43,365 nt of DNA from JAIPEI01 sp041685835 (GTDB lineage: Bacteria > Desulfobacterota > DSM-4660 > Desulfatiglandales > HGW-15), in assembly GCA_041685835.1 (NCBI GenBank), contig JAWLEX010000012.1, forward strand, positions 1 to 43,365. The letters run 5' to 3'. Every line of letters begins with the position of its first letter. Positions within the stretch are counted from its first letter, which is position 1. Shown one piece after another: positions 26,127 to 35,374 of this stretch. Under the pieces are notes generated by a model. That model saw only the letters and a list, made by a program, of their open reading frames with translations. It made no database searches and was not told where the DNA came from. The translations under genes and the position numbers were made by a program.

Positions 26127-28346
26127 ATGATCACTATCTTTCCAGGCTTCTCTCGACAGTTTCCGTCTGCTGCGGTCTTTGTCGCTGTTCTGGCAATCAC
26201 CATCATGGTGCTGCCCTGTCATGCCCGGGAAAAGGTCCTGGACCGGACCATCCTGGAGGACAAGAACGCCCACTGGCAGATCACAGCCGACAAGATGACT
26301 TACGTTTACGAAAAGCACCTCTACGTGGCCGAAGGCAACGTTATGATAACTCGAGACGGCCAGGTACTGTCGGCCCGGCGGGGCGTGTACAACGAAGAAA
26401 CCGGGATCGTTCAGGTCGCGGGCGATGTCCGGCTCACGGCCAACGGCGACATCGTGTCAGGGGAGATGGCCCTCCTCGACCTCAAAAACCACTTCGGGCA
26501 GATCACCAACGGGACAATTTTTCTGCGAGAGAACAACTACTATATCCGTGGAAGCGCCATGGTCCGTACCGGACCCAACACCTACCTGGTCAAAGACTGC
26601 TCTCTGACCACCTGTGACGGGGAAAAACCCGCCTGGAGCATTACCGGATCAGAGGTTAATGTCACTCTTGAAGGATATGCATCGGTAAAAAACGCCGCCT
26701 TTCGGATAAAAGATTTTCCTGTTTTTTATCTTCCTTACGCTGTTTATCCGGTCAAAACCCAACGCCAGACCGGATTTCTGCCCCCTCGGGCCGGCCATTC
26801 CAACCGGGTCGGGGTGGAAATCGAGATTCCATTCTTCTGGGCCATTTCCGAGCAAGTGGACGCCACCTTTTACGAGCGATACATGACCAAGCGGGGATTC
26901 ATGCAGGGTCTGGAGCTCCGGTATGCGGCAGAAAATGACTCCCGGGGTACGTTTCTGTTTGACATACTTAGGGACAGGGTCGGGGAAAAAGACCTCAATG
27001 ACGAGGATGAGGTCCAGCTGAGTCCATTCGAGCGAACGAACCGCACCCGGTATTGGTTCAGAAGCCGTACCGACCAGACCTTGTTCCCCGGACTCGAGGC
27101 CCGAATCGACACGGATTTCCTGAGTGACCAGGACTACTTGAAGGAGTTCCAGAGCGGGCTGTTTGGATTTGAGGCTCGACCCGGATTAGCCGAGTACGGC
27201 CGCCCGGTTGAAGAAACCCGGTCACCAACGCGGCGCAGCGCGTTTCGCCTGAGCGCCGATGGCAACGAGTACAGCCTGCAGGGCCTGGCCGAGTACCACC
27301 AGCGCCCGGAAAACCCGGCTTTTGACGATACGGCCCAGCCTGTGGCAGGCGTCGGCTTCAACCTCCTGCCCAGGCAGGTTCCCTACGTACCGATTTTCCT
27401 GAATCTCTCCACTGACTACGGGTACGTATGGAGGGATTTCGGGATTCAGGGACATCGCCTGGCCTTTGAACCCGAGGTGTCCTATCCTCTCTTTCTGGGG
27501 CGTTATCTGGAGTTTGAAACTTCGTTACGTTACGAGCACAACACCCAGTGGGTTGACGAGGACGATTTGGGCATCGGGACCCAGACCCGAAACGCATACC
27601 ACGGCCGGGCGCGCCTCTCCACGGTCCTGGAAAAGGCGTTTGACATTCGGTGGCGGGATTACACAGGCCTGAAGCACAAGATCCGCCCCTCCATAACCTA
27701 TGATTTTCGCAGCCACCGGGACGAAGACCTCTTCCGCCCCTGGTTTGAGCCCATGGACGCAACAGGCGATTTGAACCACATCACCCTGTCCCTGGAAAAC
27801 ATCCTGGACTCCAGGAAATACGACTCCGAGGGGAACACCATTTACGAGCAGTGGGGCACTTTCATCCTCAGCCAGCCCTACAACCTGGACGAGGCACGGC
27901 GGGAACACCAACCCTGGCGGAAAAAGGAGCCGTTCGAGCCCCTGGTGGCGGAGTTGAACGCCTTCCCGTTCTCATGGCTGGATTTGAAAGCGGAAACCCA
28001 CTGGGACCACTATCAAAGCGACATCACCTTTACGGACGTCTCAGCGGAGGTGACCGTGGACCGGCTCGGGGGATACAAAGACCGCTATGCCGTGGAGTAC
28101 CTGTATGAGGAAGACCGGTACCGGTATATCGGATATAGGGTCAACATCTATGTGGGCGGGGGTTTCAGTGTAGGCTCGGCCCTCAGAAAAGAACTGGATA
28201 TGAGCCATACCCTGGACAGTGCCCACTGGATCGACTACCGGTCACAGTGCTGGGGGCTGCGGCTTTCCGCGGGCAGCCTGGACGGAGTCAACTCGATCTC
28301 CCTGAGCTTCCACCTCCTTGGGCTTGGAAAAGTCAGCGGGCTGTAA
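26127..28346 (+). CDS. lptD: LPS-assembly outer membrane protein LptD
   Basis: LptD is the beta-barrel that inserts lipopolysaccharide in the outer membrane together with LptE. The 739-residue protein has a signal peptide (hydrophobic 15-30, cleavage near CHA-REK). An LptA/OstA-type beta-jellyroll follows at about 40-170 (WQITADKMTYVYEKHLYVAEGNV...), and then a beta-barrel with the family's FPVFYLPYAVYPVK and RQTGFLPP segments. Cysteines in SLTTCDGEKPAWS match the conserved Cys region of the N-terminal part; a second Cys (SQCWG) is near the C-terminus, consistent with a disulfide. It is the clearest evidence that the host is Gram-negative. It ends 57 nt before the family B repeat. Confidence 0.94.
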   Translation: MITIFPGFSRQFPSAAVFVAVLAITIMVLPCHAREKVLDRTILEDKNAHWQITADKMTYVYEKHLYVAEGNVMITRDGQVLSARRGVYNEETGIVQVAGDVRLTANGDIVSGEMALLDLKNHFGQITNGTIFLRENNYYIRGSAMVRTGPNTYLVKDCSLTTCDGEKPAWSITGSEVNVTLEGYASVKNAAFRIKDFPVFYLPYAVYPVKTQRQTGFLPPRAGHSNRVGVEIEIPFFWAISEQVDATFYERYMTKRGFMQGLELRYAAENDSRGTFLFDILRDRVGEKDLNDEDEVQLSPFERTNRTRYWFRSRTDQTLFPGLEARIDTDFLSDQDYLKEFQSGLFGFEARPGLAEYGRPVEETRSPTRRSAFRLSADGNEYSLQGLAEYHQRPENPAFDDTAQPVAGVGFNLLPRQVPYVPIFLNLSTDYGYVWRDFGIQGHRLAFEPEVSYPLFLGRYLEFETSLRYEHNTQWVDEDDLGIGTQTRNAYHGRARLSTVLEKAFDIRWRDYTGLKHKIRPSITYDFRSHRDEDLFRPWFEPMDATGDLNHITLSLENILDSRKYDSEGNTIYEQWGTFILSQPYNLDEARREHQPWRKKEPFEPLVAELNAFPFSWLDLKAETHWDHYQSDITFTDVSAEVTVDRLGGYKDRYAVEYLYEEDRYRYIGYRVNIYVGGGFSVGSALRKELDMSHTLDSAHWIDYRSQCWGLRLSAGSLDGVNSISLSFHLLGLGKVSGL

Positions 28347-28403
28347 CCCACAGCACTCACGCCATAGCTTTTCGATTTCCATGGCGATCCTGATCCCGAT
28401 TTC

Positions 28404-28492
28404 GATTTGGATTTCCTTGCCTGGCCACACAACCACATAGCCCGCACTCCATAAGCGTTCGACTCGGGTTGATTATAGGACGATGGGTATTT
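28404..28492. repeat. Dispersed non-coding repeat, family B, copy 2
   Basis: Homologous to 5047-5120. The last 20 bp (TTATAGGACGATGGGTATTT, 28473-28492) are identical and stop at the base before the uppP stop codon (28493, minus strand). The 5' part (GATTTGG ATTTCC ... CCACAC AACCACAT) matches with few changes, and the centre is longer than in copy 1. It lies between the converging ends of lptD and uppP. Confidence 0.7.
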
Positions 28493-29308
28493 TTACGGTA
28501 AAAACGACACCAGTATAACCACCAGCCCCAAGGCCCAGCAGTACGGAGCGAACCAGGAGAGCCGTCCTCTCCGGACCATATTCATGAGCACCTTGAGGGC
28601 AAAAAGGCCCGCCACCACTGAAGAGACCCCTCCGGCAATAAGGACAAGGATCCCGATCCTGTGTGCATCACCTGACAAGACTTCCAACAGAAGCGCCCCG
28701 GCGATGGCGGGCACTGACAGGAGGAAGGAAAAGCGCGCGGCCAAATCCCGATCCAGACCAAGCAGGATACCGCAGGCTATGGTGGCTCCGGACCGGGAGA
28801 TTCCCGGGATTATCGCCAACCCCTGGGCCGTTCCCACCGCCAGTGCCGCCGGAAGCCCGAGCCTGCGGTTTCCTCCCGGACCAAGACGTGTGACGGCGAG
28901 AAGGAGGCCGGTTACCAGGAGCATGAAACCGACCACGGTTGTCGATCGGTAAAGGTTTTCAAGCGGGGCCTTGAATATCCCGCCGATCAAGGCGGTGGGG
29001 ATGTTGCCCACTATCACCCACGTCAAAAGGGCGTTGCTCAAGCGCTCTCCGTATGTGCCGGCACCCTCGGCCGCTCCGCCGGGAGCGAAAACAGCCCGAA
29101 ACTCCTTCACCATGCCCGCCAGGTCGCGCCGAAAATAGACAATCACCGCCATCAGGGTTCCCATGTGCAGGCTCGTATCCAGCAGCAGCTCGGGTTCATG
29201 AAATCCCATGAGGTTTCGAAACAGGACCAGATGGCCGGAGCTGCTTATGGGAAGAAACTCGGTGAGCCCCTGAACTGCGCCCAGAAATATGCCGAAAAGA
29301 GGATCCAT
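28493..29308 (-). CDS. uppP: Undecaprenyl-diphosphatase (BacA/UppP)
   Basis: UppP removes a phosphate from undecaprenyl diphosphate to recycle the lipid carrier of peptidoglycan and other polymers. The 271-residue membrane protein has about eight transmembrane segments and the two family signatures: AVQGLTEFLPISSSGHL near residues 12-28 and PGISRSGATI near 165-175, which hold the active-site Ser, Arg and His. Length is normal. It is convergent with lptD; the family B repeat abuts its stop. It shows no operon partner. Confidence 0.95.
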   Translation of the reverse strand: MDPLFGIFLGAVQGLTEFLPISSSGHLVLFRNLMGFHEPELLLDTSLHMGTLMAVIVYFRRDLAGMVKEFRAVFAPGGAAEGAGTYGERLSNALLTWVIVGNIPTALIGGIFKAPLENLYRSTTVVGFMLLVTGLLLAVTRLGPGGNRRLGLPAALAVGTAQGLAIIPGISRSGATIACGILLGLDRDLAARFSFLLSVPAIAGALLLEVLSGDAHRIGILVLIAGGVSSVVAGLFALKVLMNMVRRGRLSWFAPYCWALGLVVILVSFLP

Positions 29309-29571
29309 TACACCCAGCAGATAATGGTTCGACCCAAGAAAGCTCGTTCGCCAGCGGTTTCCCGTAACGAACTCTTATCTGAAAACCGGGTCTCCGGGCA
29401 ACCAGAAATTCCTCTCAAGGGCGGCCTTCTCGTGAAAAGCAAAAAACCTGTCTATTTTTCGATTATCCTGTTTTGGTTGCGGCTGTAGCGCTCTAAGGTC
29501 TTCGTGGTTAAATTAAACAGAAGGGGAAGGCCTCGAGAACAAATCAGCCCTGAATCGAGACGCGGGGCTTC

Positions 29572-29600
29572 TTGACACGATACCGGGGTTGCCTTATCAT
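29572..29600 (+). promoter_or_regulatory. Putative sigma-70 promoter of the phosphofructokinase gene
   Basis: TTGACA (29572-29577), a 17-nt spacer and TATCAT (29595-29600) lie 55 nt before the ATG at 29655. It is the best-matching promoter on this strand of the 346-nt gene-free interval 29309-29654, in which I see no gene. Confidence 0.7.
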
Positions 29601-29654
29601 ATTTTTTTGTACGCTGTCCCAATTAAATGCCCTGATTTCATTTGGAGGATCGAG

Positions 29655-30758
29655 ATGAGAACCCGCATCGGAGTGCTGTCGGCCGGAGCCGACTGCCCGG
29701 GGATCAACAGTGCGATCCATTGGCTCGTGACATCCGCAATGGACAGAGACCTTGTTCCCGAACGGGGCATGATGTTCGAGATCATCGGGATTCGAGACGG
29801 CTGGTCGGGGCTGACCGAACTAAAGCCCGACAAGAAGGACAGCCTCAGGCAGCACACCATGAAACTCGACATGGAACTGGTCCGCACCTGGGACCGCTAT
29901 GGGGGGACACGCCTGGGTACGAGCCGGGTAAACCCCTTCGACCCCGCCACTGATCGCTCCGAGGTGGTGATCAAGAACGTTCAAAAACTCGGTCTCGACG
30001 CCCTGGTGGTCATAGGCGGCTTTGACAACCTTGGAGTAGCCTACAAGTTTTACAAGGAAGGCATCAACGTAGTGGGCATACCCAAAACCATTGACAAGGA
30101 CCTGTGTGAGACCGACTACACCCTGGGGTTCGACTCCGCGGTAAACATAATCACCAAGGACATCGACCGGCTGCGCATCACAGCCGGCTCACACAGCCGC
30201 GTATTTGTCGTGGAGTCCATGGGACGGCGGGCCGGCTGGCTGGCCTTGGAGGGGGGGGAGGCGTCCGGCTCGTCCATTATCCTCATCCCCGAGCACGACT
30301 TTCTCATGGAGCGTGTCACCGAGCTCCTCAAGATGATTCGAAAGGCCGGAAAGCGTTACAGCATAGTGCTGGCCTCCGAGGGAGCCAAGCCGCGCGGCAT
30401 GGAGGAAGTCCGTGAGCGAAGGGGCAGAGACGGCTTCGGTCATTTTTACCTGGGCGGAATCGGGGGTCTCATAGCAGAGGAAATCGAGAAGCAGACGGAT
30501 TTCGAAGTCCGCTATGTAGCCCTTCGGCACCTCCAGCGCGGCGGTTCACCCACCGCCTATGACCGCCGCATGGGACGTAAGTTCGGCATCGGGGCCCTGG
30601 ATATGATAGTGAATGAGGACTTCGGCCGCATGGTGAGCCTGAAACTGGGCGAAATCACCAGTGTGCCGCTCAAAAAGGCCCTGGAAAAACTCAACCTTGT
30701 TGACGTGAATAAATTCTACAACACGAAAAACTACAAGACCCTGGACAAGATCCTCTAG
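29655..30758 (+). CDS. 6-phosphofructokinase, predicted pyrophosphate-dependent
   Basis: This 367-residue enzyme phosphorylates fructose 6-phosphate. It has the PFK signatures SAGADCPGIN, TRLGTSR, ESMGRRAGW and LRHLQRGGSPTAYDR. Two positions decide the phosphoryl donor. The glycine-loop motif is GGFDN (121-125), with Asp124 where ATP-type enzymes have Gly (GGDGS). The catalytic loop is PKTIDKD (143-149), with Lys144 where ATP-type enzymes have Gly. Both changes are known for pyrophosphate-dependent enzymes, which are reversible and serve glycolysis and gluconeogenesis. Phe123 and Lys148 (usually Asn) are unusual. I use MRTRIGVLSAG as start (GGAGG seven nt upstream); an in-frame ATG at 29589 would add 22 residues lacking homology. 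Confidence 0.9.
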   Translation: MRTRIGVLSAGADCPGINSAIHWLVTSAMDRDLVPERGMMFEIIGIRDGWSGLTELKPDKKDSLRQHTMKLDMELVRTWDRYGGTRLGTSRVNPFDPATDRSEVVIKNVQKLGLDALVVIGGFDNLGVAYKFYKEGINVVGIPKTIDKDLCETDYTLGFDSAVNIITKDIDRLRITAGSHSRVFVVESMGRRAGWLALEGGEASGSSIILIPEHDFLMERVTELLKMIRKAGKRYSIVLASEGAKPRGMEEVRERRGRDGFGHFYLGGIGGLIAEEIEKQTDFEVRYVALRHLQRGGSPTAYDRRMGRKFGIGALDMIVNEDFGRMVSLKLGEITSVPLKKALEKLNLVDVNKFYNTKNYKTLDKIL

Positions 30759-30799
30759 CCCTCATGCGGGGCCGGAACGACGCCTCCCCGATGGACTTT

Positions 30800-32185
30800 T
30801 CAAAGATCCTCGGGAAAGATCTTTCCTGGATTGAGGATGTTGTTGGGATCAAACGCCTGTTTGAGCCTGCGCATCAGGTTTCTCGCCGGCTTCGCGAGTT
30901 CCAGGCCCAGATACGGGGCCTTGGTGATTCCCACCCCGTGCTCGCCCGAGAGGGTCCCTCCCATTCGAATAACCTCTTTAAAGAGTTCCAGGACGATATT
31001 TTCCGTGTTCGCCTTCTCCTCGGGGTCCTCGGGGTCCAGAAGGATATGGACGTGAATATTTCCGTCCCCGGCATGACCGAAGGCGGCAATGGGTTGCCCG
31101 TGTTTCAAGGACAGAGGTTTCAGAAAAGCAACCAGATCGGCCAATCGGCTTCTCGGCACCACTATGTCTTCGCTCACCTTGCCCGGACGTAGAGACTGAA
31201 GCGCCGGAGATACGTTTCTGCGGGCCTTCCAGAGAAGCTCTGCCTCTTCCTCGCCCTGCGCGGCCTGGAAATGAACGGCCCCGCACTCGAGCGCCACCCT
31301 CCTCACCCGCTCCGCATCCCGCGCGACGAGCCCTTCGTCCCCATCCACCTCCATGAGGAGCAGAGCGGCGGCCGTATCCGGAACAACCAGGCCCAGATCA
31401 TCCCGGACGCAGTCGATGCAGACCCGGTCCATGAACTCCAGGGTCGTGGGAACCACCCGGCTTTGAACGAGCCCGGTAACGGTCTTTACTGCCCCGGCCG
31501 GGTCGTTGAAAAAGGCGAGCATGGTCCGCCTGGCCGCAGGCAGTGGGATGAGGCGCAGGGTGATCTTTGTAACCACGGCCAGGGTCCCCTCCGAGCCCAC
31601 TATCAGCCGTGTGAGATCATACCCGACCACTCCCTTGGCAGTCTCCACGCCCGTTCGAATAATCTCCCCGGTTGGCAACACGATCTCCAGCCCCAGGACG
31701 TAGTCGCGGGTCACGCCGTACTTGACGGCCCGCAAACCGCCCGCACACTCGGCCACGTTGCCGCCGATTGTGGAGATATCAATACTGGCGGGGTCAGGAG
31801 GGTAAAAGAGTCCCAGGGCCTCCACAGCGTCCCGCAGGCGACCCGTGATGACGCCGGGTTCCACGCGGGCTATCATGTTGGCCGGATCAATGGCCAGGAT
31901 TCGGTCAAGCCGGTCCATGGTTAGAACAAGCCCCCCTCTCACGGGAAGCGCTCCCCCACTCTGACCGGTGCCCGCTCCCCGCGGGATCACTGGAAACCGT
32001 TCCCGGTCCGCCAGGCTCAGGATGCGGGACACCTCGTCCGGACTCCCCGGTCTGGCCACGGCTTCCGGCATGAAAACAAGGCGGGTGGCGTCCGTGGCGT
32101 TAGCGCTAAGGACTTCAGGACGTGTGGTCAGGTGGATGGCCCCCACGATGTCCGAAATGGCCATAAGGGTTTTTTCGGAAATCAT
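30800..32185 (-). CDS. FAD-linked oxidase, GlcD family (glycolate/D-lactate dehydrogenase-like)
   Basis: The 461-residue protein has the PCMH-type FAD-binding domain (VIPRGAGTGQSGGALP, DISTIGGNVAECAGGLRAVKYG, GSEGTLAVVTKITL). The C-terminal vanillyl-alcohol-oxidase-type cap carries AFGHAGDGNIHVHI and SGEHGVGITK. GlcD-type proteins oxidise 2-hydroxyacids such as glycolate or D-lactate, usually with an iron-sulfur GlcF partner; none is adjacent here. The start overlaps the recR stop by four bases (ATGA), so it is translationally coupled to the recombination gene recR, an unusual partnership that probably reflects operon packing. Substrate is not determined. Confidence 0.9.
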   Translation of the reverse strand: MISEKTLMAISDIVGAIHLTTRPEVLSANATDATRLVFMPEAVARPGSPDEVSRILSLADRERFPVIPRGAGTGQSGGALPVRGGLVLTMDRLDRILAIDPANMIARVEPGVITGRLRDAVEALGLFYPPDPASIDISTIGGNVAECAGGLRAVKYGVTRDYVLGLEIVLPTGEIIRTGVETAKGVVGYDLTRLIVGSEGTLAVVTKITLRLIPLPAARRTMLAFFNDPAGAVKTVTGLVQSRVVPTTLEFMDRVCIDCVRDDLGLVVPDTAAALLLMEVDGDEGLVARDAERVRRVALECGAVHFQAAQGEEEAELLWKARRNVSPALQSLRPGKVSEDIVVPRSRLADLVAFLKPLSLKHGQPIAAFGHAGDGNIHVHILLDPEDPEEKANTENIVLELFKEVIRMGGTLSGEHGVGITKAPYLGLELAKPARNLMRRLKQAFDPNNILNPGKIFPEDL

Positions 32186-32787
32186 GACGGCACGAGGACG
32201 CGGCTCTTGAGGGCATGCTGAACGGTCATTGCATCCATGTATTTCAAGTCACCGCCCATAGGGATACCCAGGGAGATACGGGTTACACGCACGTCTTTTC
32301 GGCGAAGCACATCGGCCAGGTAGGAGGCCGTGGTCTCCCCTTCCACTGTCGGGTTTGTTGCGAGGATCACTTCCCTGACGTTTTCGCGGTCGATTCGGGC
32401 GGAGAGTTCTCCGATCTTCAGGGCTTCAGGGCCCACACCGTCCAGTGGGGAGAGAACGCCCTGGAGGACATGATACCGCCCGTCAAAGACGCCGGATTCC
32501 TCAATGGCGAGTTGGTCACCCGGACCTTCAACCACGCAGAGGGCCCCGGTGGCCCGTCGGGGGTCCCGGCATATGGCACAGGGATCCCGGTCCGTGAAGT
32601 TGTAGCAGGTGGAACAGAAGCGGATTCGATCCTTGACCTCGAGCAGGCTTCGGGCAAGGCCTTCGGCCAGGCTGCGTTCGCTCTTGAGAATGTAGAGGGC
32701 CACCCGGGTTGCGGACTTCTGACCGATCCCCGGAAGTCGGGTGAGTTGTTCGATCAATCGCTCGAACGGCGGTGGATAGATACCCAT
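32182..32787 (-). CDS. recR: Recombination mediator protein RecR
   Basis: RecR acts with RecO (and RecF) to load RecA at gapped DNA. The 201-residue protein has the helix-hairpin-helix start (LTRLPGIGQKSATRVALYIL), a four-Cys zinc finger (CSTCYNFTDRDPCAIC), and a Toprim domain (VVEGPGDQLAIE ... EVILATNPTVEGE, then ISLGIPMGGDLKYMD). Length and motifs are standard. It follows ybaB, and its stop overlaps the glcD-like start. The dnaX-ybaB-recR order is one of the most conserved in bacteria. Confidence 0.96.
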   Translation of the reverse strand: MGIYPPPFERLIEQLTRLPGIGQKSATRVALYILKSERSLAEGLARSLLEVKDRIRFCSTCYNFTDRDPCAICRDPRRATGALCVVEGPGDQLAIEESGVFDGRYHVLQGVLSPLDGVGPEALKIGELSARIDRENVREVILATNPTVEGETTASYLADVLRRKDVRVTRISLGIPMGGDLKYMDAMTVQHALKSRVLVPS

Positions 32788-32865
32788 GTAAATTCTTCCG
32801 TGGCTGCCGGGCCGGCCCGTGTCTTGTCAGGTCCGTCCCGGGGAAGCGGATCCAGGGGCCGGCAT

Positions 32866-33201
32866 CTAAGTCAGCCCGGGAATATTCGGGAGGTTGAGTC
32901 CGGAGGTAAGCTTGCCCATCTCCTCGTTCACCATCTCCTTGGCCCTGTTGAGCGCGTCGTTCACGGCCGCTTGGATCAGGTCCTGGAGCATTTCCACGTC
33001 CCCGGGATCGACGACCTCGGGATCAATGCGAATAGAGACGATCTCCTGCTTGCCGCTGGCCGTTACGGTCACCATACCGCCTCCCGCCGTGGTCTCCACC
33101 GTTCTCCCTCCCAGTTCCTCCTGAAGCTTGGCCATTTTCGTCTGAAACTCCTGGGCCTGCTTCATGATGTTGCCCATGTTGGGCATGCCTTTGCCTTTCA
33201 C
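32866..33201 (-). CDS. ybaB: YbaB/EbfC-family nucleoid-associated protein
   Basis: The 111-residue protein is of the YbaB/EbfC family of small dimeric DNA-binding proteins. The N-terminal helix NIMKQAQEFQTKMAKLQEEL and the conserved G-GGMV-VTASGKQEIVSIRIDPEVV and EMLQDLIQAAVNDAL segments are visible. It sits between dnaX and recR; its start overlaps the dnaX stop by four bases. Confidence 0.95.
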   Translation of the reverse strand: MKGKGMPNMGNIMKQAQEFQTKMAKLQEELGGRTVETTAGGGMVTVTASGKQEIVSIRIDPEVVDPGDVEMLQDLIQAAVNDALNRAKEMVNEEMGKLTSGLNLPNIPGLT

Positions 33202-34922
33202 GTCACACCTCCTTGATCCTTCTGTTGTGAATCCGTTCTTTCTTCATCAACGGAGGGGCCCGGGGCATCATCCCGGAGTTCGCCCTTAAAGACCCTCAGC
33301 ACATCCTGAACAGGTCTGGGAAGGTCCTCCCGGGCCTTTGACTTCTCCCCGCCGACGCTCTTTGATTTCTTTGATTTCTTTGATTTCTTTGATTTCCCCC
33401 CGTCCGCCTGTTTCGCCGGTATACCGGGGTTTCCGGATATGCTTACCCTGACCTCCCGGCCGAAGAACTCTCGAAGCAGTTCCGTAAATCTGGTCATATG
33501 TTCCTGATCGTCCAGATAGGCGGCGGAAAACGCGTTCCGTCCCCGCTCGATCTCCAGGAAGTCCGCCTCCATGCCTTTAAAACGCCAATGACCGAGCACA
33601 TTGGCCATGGCGCGATTCCGCCGGCCAAGGAAAGACATGAACTCGTCCCACCCTCCGCCGGAGCTCGAGCGGCTGTCGGCACCGTCATCCGGTTCCTTCT
33701 CTTGCCTGGCAGCGGAAGGCTCCCGGGCCGAGGCGGCAGTCATGTCCGCCTGAGGTTCGTACGGCTCGGATGAGGATTCCGCAAGACGATTCTCCAGGGC
33801 GGCTAGTTTTCCCATCAACTCCTCAAAGCCGAGGACTTCGCCCATGTGGCACAGCTTTATCAGCACGGTCTCCAGTATGAGCCGCGGGCTGGAGGTGAAT
33901 CTCAGGTCCTCCTCCCTTCGAATGAGGACGTTCAGTATCTGTTGAAGCTTTTCACGTCCCGCCTTTCTCGCCTGCTTGCGCAAGGCGTCCCGATCGCCCT
34001 CGGTCATATCCAAAAGGCTTCCGTCCGTAACTATCAGGCTGATCAGAAGGTTTCGAAACTGGTCCATAAGGGCATGGTAGAACTCCTTGATCTCGTAGCC
34101 GAAATTATAGATCCGCTCCACAATTCGAACACATGCCTCGGCGTTTCCCTCGATAACGGCGGCGGAGGCCTCAAAGATCAGGTCCCTGTCGACAATACCA
34201 AGGATGTCCATGATCTGCCGGTCCGCCACGGACGGCCCGGTAAAGGAAACCACCTGGTCCAGGAGGCTCTCGGCATCGCGCATGCCTCCCTGTGCCTCAC
34301 GCGAGATCAATCCCAGACCTTCCCGGCTGATCTTGATGCCCTCGGACCCGGTGATTTTTGCCAACTGTTCCACGATCAGGGCCGGGGGAATCCGCTTGAA
34401 ATCAAAGCGCTGGCAGCGGCTCAGGATAGTGACGGGGACCTTGTGCGGCTCGGTGGTGGCGAAGAAGAACTTTACGTGAGGAGGAGGCTCTTCCAGGGTC
34501 TTTAGAAGTGCGTTAAAGGCCTCCTTGGTGAGCATGTGGACCTCGTCGATGATGTAGATGCGGTACCGGCTCGACGAGGGCATGTAACGTATGTTCTCCC
34601 GAAGCTCCCGGATCTCGTCTATTCCCCGGTTGGAGGCGCCGTCGATTTCCTGGACGTCCACGGAGGATCCGCTGGTGATCTCCCGGCAGGAGCTGCACCG
34701 GTTGCAAGGAACACCGGGCTCTCCGTCCGGACAGTTCATCGCCTTGGCGAGGATCCTGGCAACTGAGGTCTTTCCCACCCCGCGCGCACCGCTGAACAGG
34801 TAGGCGTGTGCGAGCCTGTCCGTCTTGATTGCGTTGACCAGGGTCCCTGTGATGTGGTCCTGGCCAATGACGTCCTCGAAGACCTGCGGCCGCCACTTCC
34901 TGGCGAACACTTCATACGACAT
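33198..34922 (-). CDS. dnaX: DNA polymerase III subunits gamma/tau
   Basis: DnaX is the ATPase of the clamp loader. Walker A GARGVGKTS is at 45-53. The zinc-binding Cys (64, 73, 76, 79) follow, then Walker B IIDEVHML and the SRC sensor motif (ILSRCQRF). Domain III is at about 245-360. A charged, low-complexity linker follows, and then a lysine-rich repeat (509-521), so the C-terminal tau-specific part is short. 574 residues is normal for a tau-like product. I saw no A-AAA-AAG slippery site, so a frameshift product (gamma) is not evident. The gene is first in the dnaX-ybaB-recR-glcD run, with the tRNA-Ser gene upstream. Confidence 0.94.
   Translation of the reverse strand: MSYEVFARKWRPQVFEDVIGQDHITGTLVNAIKTDRLAHAYLFSGARGVGKTSVARILAKAMNCPDGEPGVPCNRCSSCREITSGSSVDVQEIDGASNRGIDEIRELRENIRYMPSSSRYRIYIIDEVHMLTKEAFNALLKTLEEPPPHVKFFFATTEPHKVPVTILSRCQRFDFKRIPPALIVEQLAKITGSEGIKISREGLGLISREAQGGMRDAESLLDQVVSFTGPSVADRQIMDILGIVDRDLIFEASAAVIEGNAEACVRIVERIYNFGYEIKEFYHALMDQFRNLLISLIVTDGSLLDMTEGDRDALRKQARKAGREKLQQILNVLIRREEDLRFTSSPRLILETVLIKLCHMGEVLGFEELMGKLAALENRLAESSSEPYEPQADMTAASAREPSAARQEKEPDDGADSRSSSGGGWDEFMSFLGRRNRAMANVLGHWRFKGMEADFLEIERGRNAFSAAYLDDQEHMTRFTELLREFFGREVRVSISGNPGIPAKQADGGKSKKSKKSKKSKSVGGEKSKAREDLPRPVQDVLRVFKGELRDDAPGPSVDEERTDSQQKDQGGVT
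33361..33396. repeat. Tandem 9-bp repeat in dnaX (four copies)
   Basis: TTTGATTTC is repeated four times, encoding the repeating Lys-Ser-Lys unit in DnaX (minus strand). Because the unit is a multiple of three, gain or loss of copies would keep the frame and only change the length of a flexible basic linker. Confidence 0.9.
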
Positions 34923-35108
34923 GAGGAGGTCCTTTTACAGATAAGTTCGGCGATCGGGCTGATCCACTGCCGCCTCGCGGGCGGGCAGATCGTACGAAAC
35001 CGGTTTCCATCCTGAAGCGGTTATTGTCTGAATTGCAAACCCGTCAACGCCTGAAAACCATTTCAGAAAGACCGGAGAAGCCGATTCGATCGGCAGGAAG
35101 GGATAAAA

Positions 35109-35202
35109 TGGCGGAGAGAGAGGGATTCGAACCCTCGGTACCGCGTTTTGCGGTACACGCGATTTCCAATCGCGCTCCTTCGGCCAGCTCGGACATCTCT
35201 CC
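35109..35202 (-). tRNA. tRNA-Ser (anticodon GGA)
   Basis: The minus strand gives a 94-nt tRNA with encoded CCA. The acceptor stem pairs GGAGAGA with TCTCTCC, and the discriminator is G. The D-arm contains GTCCGAGCTGGCCGAAGGA. The anticodon loop TTGGAAA in a GCGCGA/TCGCGT stem gives GGA. A long variable arm (TACCGC...GCGGTA) shows the class II structure of serine tRNAs, and the T-arm has GGTTCGAATCC. It is upstream of dnaX on the same strand and reads UCC/UCU codons. Confidence 0.96.
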
Positions 35203-35374
35203 GCATGCACGCCCGTCGAGTCCGGGTGTGTTCCTTCTAGTTTTACCGCGCGCTTAACCATAAATTCATGAATTTACTAGCCAATCGATAGCACTGAAAC
35301 CGATTGCGCATATTACTTGACGCTGGATCAGAAATCAAGGGGAAAGGGGTCGTGATTCATGGTCGCAACTCGTC

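Noticed and set aside
33198..34922. Programmed frameshift in dnaX
   Set aside because: The lysine codons are AAATCAAAG repeats; no A-AAA-AAG slippery heptamer is visible.
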